Under the pieces are notes generated by a model. It searched no databases, was not told the DNA's origin, and saw nothing but the letters and a program-made list of their open reading frames with translations. From an uncultured Alphaproteobacteria bacterium (GTDB lineage: Bacteria; Pseudomonadota; Alphaproteobacteria; Rhodobacterales; Rhodobacteraceae), in the NCBI GenBank assembly GCA_902580265.1, contig CACHJY010000004.1, positions 12,050-76,049 on the forward strand: 64,000 bases of DNA, given 5' to 3'. The translations under genes and the position numbers were made by a program. Shown here in pieces: positions 54,196 to 61,373 of the stretch (the first letter of the stretch is position 1; the number at the start of each line of letters is the position of its first letter).

Positions 54196-54834
54196 CTATC
54201 CTTTTGCCAGCGATCTGAGGGCTTCCTTTACTAACTGCGAAGCATCTATAAAATCATCTTCGACTAATATTTTATCTATAGTGCTTTGCGCCTCTGCCGT
54301 TTTAAAACCTAAGTTCTGCAAAGCTGATAGTGCATCTTGTTGTATCTCCTTTCTCTTTATTATGTTGACCGTCTGCTGATTACTTTCATCCCTTATCTCT
54401 TTAATTTCTTCATCCTCTAAAACTATTAAATCTTTTCTACCGCTTAACTCAACAACTAGTCTCTGAGCCATTCGAGATCCGATCCCGGAGACTGAAGAAA
54501 ACGCCAGCTCATTTTTCATTCTTACGGCACGCAAAAGTTCCTTCGTATCAAGAGTATTTAAAATAGTTAGAGCAACTTTAGCTCCTATACCCTGAACTGA
54601 TCGCAAAATATTAAACCAATCTTTTTCTGTGGGAGTTATAAATCCAACTAGTTGTAATAAGTCCTCTTTCACCAATAACTCGGAGTAAAGGGATATGTCT
54701 CCCGATTTATTATCCAGAACTAAAGATCTTGCCGTTTTTTCAGTGACATAAACAACGTAACCAATTCCATGAACATCAATGACAACACTATCACTTTTTT
54801 TCTCAATAAGCTGACCCTTTATTCTACCTATCAT
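54196..54834 (-). CDS. ruvA: Holliday junction DNA helicase subunit RuvA
   Basis: A 212-residue protein: N-terminal OB-fold ([13 protein letters not shown]), central helix-hairpin-helix pair ([12 protein letters not shown] near 80; [16 protein letters not shown] near 115) and a C-terminal three-helix domain that binds RuvB ([16 protein letters not shown]). It holds four-way DNA junctions. It is 6 bases after ruvC. Confidence 0.96.
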   Translation of the reverse strand: MIGRIKGQLIEKKSDSVVIDVHGIGYVVYVTEKTARSLVLDNKSGDISLYSELLVKEDLLQLVGFITPTEKDWFNILRSVQGIGAKVALTILNTLDTKELLRAVRMKNELAFSSVSGIGSRMAQRLVVELSGRKDLIVLEDEEIKEIRDESNQQTVNIIKRKEIQQDALSALQNLGFKTAEAQSTIDKILVEDDFIDASQLVKEALRSLAKG

Positions 54835-54840
54835 TTGAGA

Positions 54841-55347
54841 TCACATTGCTTTCTTTATTGCTCTATTTAAATTAGTGTTTAATTTCAAAGTGTGCATATG
54901 GCATACAGCTATCGCAAGAGCATCTGCCTCATCGGACTGGCTAAAGCATACTTTTGGAAATTGTAAAGATGCCATTCTTTCAACCTCTTCTTTGGTCGCG
55001 TGGCCTTTTCCAGCAAATATTTTCTTCACATAGTTTGGGGCATATTCACTTACTTCAATTTTACTTTCCCCTAGTGCTATTATTGCTGATGCCCTCGCTT
55101 GTCCAAGTTTTAAGGCTGCAAGAGGGTCATTCTTTACAAAAGCTTTTTCTATTGCACCACTTTCTACTTCAAATCTTTTTATAATTAATCTTAATTGTTC
55201 TAAAATGGATACCAATCTGGCTGCCATATCTCTTTTATTGTCAGTTTTGCAAATACCGCTACCTAAATATTTTATTTTTGGGCCATTTTCTTCAATCACA
55301 GCCCAACCAGTGTTAATCAGTCCTGGATCTATTCCAATTACCTGCAT
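54841..55347 (-). CDS. ruvC: Holliday junction endonuclease RuvC
   Basis: A 168-residue nuclease of the RNase H fold. The catalytic acids are visible as Asp7 (IGIDPGLINTGW), Glu in GAIEKAFV (near 67), and Asp/His in DEADALAIAVCH (near 143). It cuts Holliday junctions made by RuvAB. It heads the ruvCAB-tol unit, 71 bases after prmA. Confidence 0.96.
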   Translation of the reverse strand: MQVIGIDPGLINTGWAVIEENGPKIKYLGSGICKTDNKRDMAARLVSILEQLRLIIKRFEVESGAIEKAFVKNDPLAALKLGQARASAIIALGESKIEVSEYAPNYVKKIFAGKGHATKEEVERMASLQFPKVCFSQSDEADALAIAVCHMHTLKLNTNLNRAIKKAM

Positions 55348-55418
55348 ATTATTCTTTTTTTTATATTAGTTTAGCATATATCGTCGCATTCCTTCAATAA
55401 CTGAGTTAGATCGCTCTT

Positions 55419-56351
55419 TTACAAGCCGGTTCTTTTTAATAACAGCGATCCCCAATTAGCTTCTTTTCTTTCACTTATAACTTTTAAACCAAATCGCTTT
55501 GAAATCTCTTTCAATTGCCTTGCCTGATTAATATTTAAACCTGACAAAATCAGAAACCCACCGTTGGATATGTTTGTAATGAACGATCTTATTAAGATTT
55601 TTATAGGTTTAAATAAAATGTTGGCCACTATTAAATCATACTTTGCCCCGGAGTTAAGGTGGTTCCCTAATAGTCCTGTAGATTTGTAAACTTTTACATA
55701 CTGTGCAACCTTGTTAATGACTATGTTTCGCTTGGTCATTTCAACAGAATGAATATCATTATCAACCGCGATTATCCTTGAAGGAAATAACTTGGCAAGT
55801 GCTATAGCAAGTATCCCAGTACCACATCCAACGTCGATTATCGTTGATGGATTAATTCCCATTTTTTTAAGCTCTTGAATTAGCTCTAAACAAAATTTAG
55901 TTGAGTAATGATGTCCTGTTCCAAATGCTAAAGAAGCATCAATTGTTAATGAAAATTTATCTTGCTTCACAGTGCTTGCAAAAAAAGAACTTGTAATAAT
56001 AAATTTATCTATTTTGATAGGATCAAATTTAACATTTGATGCCTTTAGCCAGTTTCTTTTTGGGACTTTTGTGATTGTGGTTTTTACTTTAAAACACTGC
56101 TCAATTAAACATATTGTGATCGAACCTAAAGCCTTTTTCGTAAAAATTTTTAGCGCAAACAAAGGCTTTCCAGTAACAGCTATCACCTCCCGATACGTTA
56201 CCATCGAACTATTAAGCTCAAAATACTTTTCAAGTCTAATTAGTTTTTCTGAATTCAGATTATTTAATGTATAACAAAATATTGCTAAAAGGCCTCTATG
56301 GAAGTCTCCAAACCCTTTTTTAGGCCAATACCAGTTCCACCTAAACCACAA
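55419..56351 (-). CDS. prmA: Ribosomal protein L11 methyltransferase (start uncertain)
   Basis: PrmA trimethylates ribosomal protein L11. The C-terminal Rossmann domain shows LTIDASLAFGTGHHYSTKFCLELI, DVGCGTGILAIALAKL (motif I), AVDND and IVANILFKPIKIL. The open frame reaches ATG 56351 (310 residues), but the first 20 or so residues are the alternate frame of msrA and look artificial. Homology-like sequence begins near FCYTLNNLNSEKLI, about 56282. No ATG, GTG or TTG lies between 56351 and Met50 (56204), and starting at 56204 would cut into the conserved N-domain. The true start may be an uncommon codon such as ATA at 56282. The gene follows msrA. Confidence 0.85.
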   Translation of the reverse strand: MWFRWNWYWPKKGFGDFHRGLLAIFCYTLNNLNSEKLIRLEKYFELNSSMVTYREVIAVTGKPLFALKIFTKKALGSITICLIEQCFKVKTTITKVPKRNWLKASNVKFDPIKIDKFIITSSFFASTVKQDKFSLTIDASLAFGTGHHYSTKFCLELIQELKKMGINPSTIIDVGCGTGILAIALAKLFPSRIIAVDNDIHSVEMTKRNIVINKVAQYVKVYKSTGLLGNHLNSGAKYDLIVANILFKPIKILIRSFITNISNGGFLILSGLNINQARQLKEISKRFGLKVISERKEANWGSLLLKRTGL

Positions 56352-56866
56352 TAACCACCTGGGTTTTTTGCGAGATATTGCTGATGATAATCTTCAGCTA
56401 AAAAGAACTCAGGTGCTTTTTTTATCTCGGTTACAATAGAGCCAAACCCTGCTTTTTGCAGTGAGTCTTCGTATGCTACTTTAGTCTCCTGCAAGCTAAG
56501 CTTCTGGTTGTCTGTAAAATAATAAGCCCCACTTCTATATTGTGTGCCTATATCATTACCCTGTCTATTCATCTGTGTTGGGTCATGATTTTCCCAAAAT
56601 GTTTCCAATATATTAAGATAACTAACTTCCATAGGATCGAACAGTATTTTCACAACTTCGTTGTGGCCAGTTAATCCACTACATACATCCCGATAGCTCG
56701 GATTTTTACTAACGCCGCCAGCATACCCAACCGCCGTAAGCTTTACTCCTTCAAGCTCCCAAAATTTCTTCTCTGCTCCCCAGAAACAACCCATACCAAA
56801 AATAGCTTGTTCTAGCTTGCCCTCTTTCGGAAAACTAATTTCTTTTTTGAAAATATAATGAATCAT
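56285..56866 (-). CDS. msrA: Peptide methionine sulfoxide reductase MsrA
   Basis: A 193-residue MsrA. The catalytic motif GMGCFWGAE holds Cys26; downstream segments VGYAGG, GLTGHNEVV, FWENHDPTQMNRQGNDIGTQYRS and YHQQYLAKNPGGYCGLGGTG are typical. It reduces the S-isomer of methionine sulfoxide. Resolving cysteines appear near the C-terminus. It lies 8 bases after rpsD. Confidence 0.96.
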   Translation of the reverse strand: MIHYIFKKEISFPKEGKLEQAIFGMGCFWGAEKKFWELEGVKLTAVGYAGGVSKNPSYRDVCSGLTGHNEVVKILFDPMEVSYLNILETFWENHDPTQMNRQGNDIGTQYRSGAYYFTDNQKLSLQETKVAYEDSLQKAGFGSIVTEIKKAPEFFLAEDYHQQYLAKNPGGYCGLGGTGIGLKKGLETSIEAF

Positions 56867-56874
56867 AAGTTTTG

Positions 56875-57495
56875 CTAGTTTTTTGCGTAATATTCTACAA
56901 CGAGGTTCGGTTCCATTATTGCGGGATATGGAACATCCGAAAGTTCGGGAATTCTTATGAACTTGGCTGTCATCTTCTTGAAATCGACTTCGATATATTC
57001 TGGTACATCTCTCTCTTTTAGCGCAAGTGCCTCAACTATAAGAGCCATTTCCTTCGATTTATCTCTAACCTCTATAATATCACCTTCTTTAACGCTATAG
57101 GATGGTATGTTTACTTTCTTTCCGTTAACCGTGACGTGACCATGGTTAACAAACTGCCTGCCAGCAAAGATTGTAGGAACGAACTTTGACCTGTAGACTA
57201 CTGCGTCCAACCTTCTTTCCAATAGACCGATTAGCTTTTCACCAGTATCACCTCTCTCTTTTTCGGCGATATTAAAAATTTTTCTAAACTGTTTCTCTGT
57301 CAAATCACCATAATAGCCTTTGAGCTTTTGCTTCGCTCTCAATTGCAAACCAAAGTCTGAGAGCTTCCCTTTTCTTCTTTGCCCATGCTGCCCAGGGCCA
57401 TACTCTCGTTTATTAACAGGTGATTTTGGTCGACCCCATATATTTTCTCCCATCCGTCTATCGATTTTATGCTTTGCAGCAGTTCTTTTTGTCAA
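56875..57495 (-). CDS. rpsD: 30S ribosomal protein S4
   Basis: A 206-residue S4 that binds 16S rRNA and starts 30S assembly. The zinc cysteines of some S4 forms are absent (zinc-free type). S4 RNA-binding domain near 95-160 ([39 protein letters not shown]). The ATG at 57495 is preceded by AAAGGGTAAC. A clear sigma-70 promoter lies 34-61 bases upstream. Confidence 0.97.
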   Translation of the reverse strand: MTKRTAAKHKIDRRMGENIWGRPKSPVNKREYGPGQHGQRRKGKLSDFGLQLRAKQKLKGYYGDLTEKQFRKIFNIAEKERGDTGEKLIGLLERRLDAVVYRSKFVPTIFAGRQFVNHGHVTVNGKKVNIPSYSVKEGDIIEVRDKSKEMALIVEALALKERDVPEYIEVDFKKMTAKFIRIPELSDVPYPAIMEPNLVVEYYAKN

Positions 57496-57528
57496 AACGT
57501 TACCCTTTAGCTTTCTGAACTAAAATTG

Positions 57529-57556
57529 TTTATATTAAAAGATCTTGGAGTGTCAA
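57529..57556 (-). promoter_or_regulatory. Sigma-70 promoter of rpsD
   Basis: On the minus strand, a perfect -35 hexamer TTGACA (57556-57551) is followed after 16 bases by TATAAA (57534-57529), five of six matches to the -10. It lies 34 bases before the rpsD start codon, a good place for a short leader, and probably also drives msrA and prmA. This is the best promoter I could find in the window. Confidence 0.75.
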
Positions 57557-57599
57557 GAAAACATTTACTTATCGACACAATAAAGTTAGAGACTATAAC

Positions 57600-58049
57600 A
57601 TGCCTGAACCAACAGTAAACATAGTTAAATTAGCCGTCGGGGTACGATCAGTGGAGGAGTTAGCCTTGATCCAACGGCGATTTTTAAACCAAGCAGGGAA
57701 CCATCAAAATAATGGCTTCTATCATTCAACTAAGCTCATGCCAAAGAAACATGAAGCAATCGTGAAATCCGGTTCTTTATATTGGGTTATAAAGGGACTG
57801 ATTTGCGCTAGGCAAAAAATCGTAGCAATCACAAAACAGGAAGACTCGGATGGTATCAAAAGATGTAAAATATTCTTGAATGATTCAATCGTAAAGACAA
57901 CTCCGATCCGTAAAAGACCTTTTCAAGGTTGGAGATACCTCAAGAAAAACAAGACCCCAGCGGACATCGTAGACCCTGTAACAGGAACCTTTGACGATGA
58001 TATTCCGTTAGAGGTTCAACAACAATTATTAGAGGTGGGATTATTGTAA
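57600..58049 (+). CDS. DUF1489 family protein
   Basis: A 149-residue protein matching the alphaproteobacterial DUF1489 family as I know it: HSTKLMPKKHEAI near 43, GSLYWVIKGLICARQKI near 58, then GIKRCKIFLNDSIVKT and the hallmark RRPF-type segment KRPFQGWRYLK near 104. No function is established. No Cys cluster, signal or membrane segment is seen; it looks cytosolic, basic and possibly RNA-linked (inference only). It is the only plus-strand gene among the housekeeping genes and ends 1 base from the hisG stop. Confidence 0.88.
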   Translation: MPEPTVNIVKLAVGVRSVEELALIQRRFLNQAGNHQNNGFYHSTKLMPKKHEAIVKSGSLYWVIKGLICARQKIVAITKQEDSDGIKRCKIFLNDSIVKTTPIRKRPFQGWRYLKKNKTPADIVDPVTGTFDDDIPLEVQQQLLEVGLL

Positions 58050-58050
58050 A

Positions 58051-58770
58051 TTAGCTATCCGAAACAAGTTGGTCTAAAAGTTTCTTTAATCCGAGGTCAT
58101 TCTCATTTTTTTTAAAATATCTCTTATTCATAAAAATTGAAGCAACACTTTTTAAAAGAATACCATCTTCAATAGTTTTCAGTTTATTTTGCTTCAATGT
58201 CTCACCCGTGGACGAAATATCTACTACTACGTCGGCAATACCATTTACTATCGCACCCTCTGTAGCACCTTGGCTTTCTATAATCTCAAAGTTAGTAACT
58301 TGCTTGTCTATTAGAAACTCTCGAGTAATGTTTTGATATTTCGTAGCTATTCTTAGACAACGTGCATATTTTTTTCTAAAAAAGAAAGCTACCTCATCTA
58401 GATCATCAAGATGGTTAACATCAATCCAAAATTGAGGAACGCCGATTACCAAGTCCGCGTTCCCAAAATCCAGTTGCTTCAATTCTAAAATCCACTTTTT
58501 CCAATCAAGTATCTTCTCAAAAATTAAATCTCTACCTGTAATACCGATATCTAAATTACCCTTTTTTATTTCTAGCGGAATATCTGACGCAGCTAGAAGT
58601 ATAATTTTAATTTTTTTTTCTTCTTTAAATTCAGCCAGATACTCGCGCGAAGTACCAACATTGACTAATTCTAAGCCTTTTTCAAAAAAAAATTGCTCAA
58701 CCTGTTTTTTTAATCTACCTTTAGATGGAAGCCCTAATCTAATCAATTTTTTATTCTTAATCTCTATCAT
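58051..58770 (-). CDS. hisG: ATP phosphoribosyltransferase catalytic subunit (short form)
   Basis: A 239-residue short-form HisG, the first enzyme of histidine biosynthesis (ATP + PRPP). The N-terminal RLGLPSKGRLKKQV, LDIGITGRDLI (near 75) and the PRPP motif ESQGATEGAIVNGIADVVVDISSTGETL (near 165-192) are clear. The short form lacks the regulatory domain and needs HisZ, whose gene lies 3 bases upstream. Confidence 0.95.
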   Translation of the reverse strand: MIEIKNKKLIRLGLPSKGRLKKQVEQFFFEKGLELVNVGTSREYLAEFKEEKKIKIILLAASDIPLEIKKGNLDIGITGRDLIFEKILDWKKWILELKQLDFGNADLVIGVPQFWIDVNHLDDLDEVAFFFRKKYARCLRIATKYQNITREFLIDKQVTNFEIIESQGATEGAIVNGIADVVVDISSTGETLKQNKLKTIEDGILLKSVASIFMNKRYFKKNENDLGLKKLLDQLVSDS

Positions 58771-58773
58771 CAG

Positions 58774-59892
58774 TTAAGTTTTTCTTAGAAAATCCATTCT
58801 TAACATACTCCCTATAGCACAAATTGACTTTCCCTTTTTTGACAAGGTACTACACAGGCTATCGTAGCGTCCACCCTGTGCAATTGGTGGATACTTTCCA
58901 TGATCAAACTGAAATCCGAAAACAAAACCATCATAATATTCGAGAGTGGTCAAACCGTAAATAACTTGAAATTTGATTTTTTTCGTATTTACGTGCTCAT
59001 TTAATAGCCCAACTCTAAGCTCAAAATTCTCTACAGCTTTTTTAAAGGCGCCTCCAACGATTGACAGTGACGACATGCTCTTTGGTGCTTCACTTAGATT
59101 TGACTGAAATTTCATTAATTTTAGTAAAAAGTTTCTCTCAGAATTGGTGATTAGACCCTGTGACAATTCTTGCTCTAAAATTTCAATTCTTTCTTTAATG
59201 TCCGTCTTTGTTCGTGCTCCGTAAAAACTTTTAATTTCAAGTAATTTTTCTTTCCATGGCAAGGAACTTTTGAATGAGCGGATATTTCTGGCACTAGTTT
59301 TCTGCTTTGAGTAGAGATCCAGAAGTCTCATAAATCTTTTTGGTCGCCATAGGTGTCTTTTTAATGAAGCCTTTTTATAATCACTTATTTCAAGCCCATT
59401 GATAGCGCTTGTTAAAATTTGTACATCGCCTGTTACAGAGTTCACTTTATATTTACTCAAAATTTTACTAATAAGTAAGTATGCTTCAACATCTGTCGAA
59501 ATTGAGTTGTTTTTTTTATTATCAAAAAATTCAAAACCCATCTGGTATTGTTCATTTGGAGTAATTGACGTAAAATTCTGCCTTCTCCAAACGTTTCCGC
59601 GGTAAAAATATTTAGCTTGAAGTGACTTACCTTTTAAATGTTTCAACAAAATTGGAACTGTAAAATCAGGTCTTAAAATCTGTTCGCCTTTGACAGGATC
59701 AGATGTCGTGTAAGCCCGAAGTTTTAAGTCTTCACCGTAAAGGTCAACTAATTCTGATGCAGTCAAAAGAGAAGGCACGCTTATCTCGTTTAGTCCAGCT
59801 TTTGTAAAGATTGTTCCTATGCGACTTATTTCAAGACCCAAATCACCAGAGTCTGAATTAGGTTTTCTGATCCCTTTTTGTGATTTCAACAT
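58774..59892 (-). CDS. hisZ: ATP phosphoribosyltransferase regulatory subunit
   Basis: A 372-residue protein of the HisS-like fold that is the regulatory partner of short HisG. Class II motifs are weakened: motif 2-like FYRGNVWRRQNFTSITPNEQYQMGFEFF and C-terminal GGRYDSLCSTLSKKGKSICAIGSMLRMD. It lies between hisG and hisS and lacks the ABD anticodon-binding domain of true HisRS, which favours HisZ over a second synthetase. Confidence 0.9.
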   Translation of the reverse strand: MLKSQKGIRKPNSDSGDLGLEISRIGTIFTKAGLNEISVPSLLTASELVDLYGEDLKLRAYTTSDPVKGEQILRPDFTVPILLKHLKGKSLQAKYFYRGNVWRRQNFTSITPNEQYQMGFEFFDNKKNNSISTDVEAYLLISKILSKYKVNSVTGDVQILTSAINGLEISDYKKASLKRHLWRPKRFMRLLDLYSKQKTSARNIRSFKSSLPWKEKLLEIKSFYGARTKTDIKERIEILEQELSQGLITNSERNFLLKLMKFQSNLSEAPKSMSSLSIVGGAFKKAVENFELRVGLLNEHVNTKKIKFQVIYGLTTLEYYDGFVFGFQFDHGKYPPIAQGGRYDSLCSTLSKKGKSICAIGSMLRMDFLRKT

Positions 59893-59893
59893 C

Positions 59894-61354
59894 CTATTTT
59901 CTGAGCAGTTCTAAGATTTTTTCTATCAATAATTCCCTTTTTATAGGGAATTGCGCAGGCTGTTCTTTCCATTCTTCATTTGAGGAGATGTTAGCTGAAA
60001 GTTTTCTGCCTAGCTTAAGATCTTTAATTTGAACTATGTTCTCTTCAACTTCATTTGTCCCAGCTACTATGGCGAATTCTGCTCCGCGCGTATCTGCATA
60101 CTTCATTTGCTTACCAAAATCTTTAGGGTTTCCAACATACAAATCTGTATTAATTCCGTTTTCTCTAAGGTCAGCAGCTATTTTTACATAGTGTTGCATC
60201 AGGTTTTTATCCATTACAGTTACTATAACGTCTACAACTCCCTTCTCATAATCACTATCACGTTCTTGAAGAAAAGATACTAGACGATCAATACCAATTG
60301 AAACTCCAGTGGACGGCACTTTTTGACCTGAAAATCTACTTACTAAATCATCGTATCTTCCTCCTCCAGAGATCGAGCCAAGGGATTTAGTGGGCGAAGA
60401 TAACTCAGTTTCAAAAACTGGTCCCGTGTAGTAGGCCAACCCTCTCACAACGCTGGGATCTATTTTGAATGAAATATCAGATCTGTCCTTTGAGAGTAAA
60501 GTATCGGTTATGTTTGTTAACTCACTTAACCCCTCTTGCCCAATTTCTGAATCCCCTATGAGCCCCGCCATTTCTTCTAAGGCTTTGTAAGGGTCATTAT
60601 TTTTTATTTTTAAAAAACTCATTATTGTATCGATTTGACCAGCACTGAGGTTTGCACCCTCTGTAAAATCTCCACTGCTATCACTTCTTCCTTTTCCTAA
60701 GAGGTTTTTAACACCTTCTAAACCTAGTCTATCTAATTTATCTATAGCCCTAAAAACTATTAATTCAACATCACCCAAAACCGTATCATCCGCTAACTTA
60801 ATAGCCTGAATTAATCCAGAAAGTATCTTTCTATTACTAATTCTTGTAGAGTACTCATCTATAGAACATCCTAGTTCTTTTAAGACATCAAACACGATAA
60901 AACACATTTCAGCGTCAGCAATAAAACTTGAAGAGCCCACAATGTCAGCATCAAATTGATAAAACTCCTTAAATCTATCCGGTCCTGGTTTTTCATTTCT
61001 CCATACCGGTCCAAAGCTGTATCTCTTATATGGTACTTGTAGAGTGTTTCGATGTTGAGAAAAAGCTCTTGCCAGTGGTGCGGTCAGATCGTATCTCAAA
61101 GCTAGCCAAGACTCATTTTCATCCTGCCACGCAAAAACACCCTCATTTGGTCTGTTTATGTCTGGTAAGAACTTCCCTAAAGCATCGACTGTCTCAACTG
61201 CCGGGGTTTCAAGTCTTTCAAATCCGTAAAGTTCATAAATCCGGTTTACTACTTCCAGAACCTCATCCCTTTTCTTGAGATAAAAATGAAAGTTATCCCT
61301 AAAGCCTCTAGGTGTTATCGCCTTGGGACGTGCCTTTTTCTTCGAAATATCCAT
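59894..61354 (-). CDS. hisS: Histidyl-tRNA synthetase (divergent alphaproteobacterial type)
   Basis: A 486-residue class II synthetase: motif 1 region near 30-70, motif 2 VWRNEKPGPDRFKEFYQFDADIVG (near 117-140), histidine-specific loop GGGRYDDLVSRFSG (near 332) and a C-terminal anticodon-binding domain (LYVGNPKDFGKQMKYADTRGAEFAIV). Motif 2 reads VWRNEKPGP rather than the ordinary RxExPQxGR, the form I associate with alphaproteobacteria that use tRNA-His without G-1. It follows dnaE by 19 bases. Confidence 0.95.
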   Translation of the reverse strand: MDISKKKARPKAITPRGFRDNFHFYLKKRDEVLEVVNRIYELYGFERLETPAVETVDALGKFLPDINRPNEGVFAWQDENESWLALRYDLTAPLARAFSQHRNTLQVPYKRYSFGPVWRNEKPGPDRFKEFYQFDADIVGSSSFIADAEMCFIVFDVLKELGCSIDEYSTRISNRKILSGLIQAIKLADDTVLGDVELIVFRAIDKLDRLGLEGVKNLLGKGRSDSSGDFTEGANLSAGQIDTIMSFLKIKNNDPYKALEEMAGLIGDSEIGQEGLSELTNITDTLLSKDRSDISFKIDPSVVRGLAYYTGPVFETELSSPTKSLGSISGGGRYDDLVSRFSGQKVPSTGVSIGIDRLVSFLQERDSDYEKGVVDVIVTVMDKNLMQHYVKIAADLRENGINTDLYVGNPKDFGKQMKYADTRGAEFAIVAGTNEVEENIVQIKDLKLGRKLSANISSNEEWKEQPAQFPIKRELLIEKILELLRK

Positions 61355-61373
61355 AAAATTTACAACTTAATTC

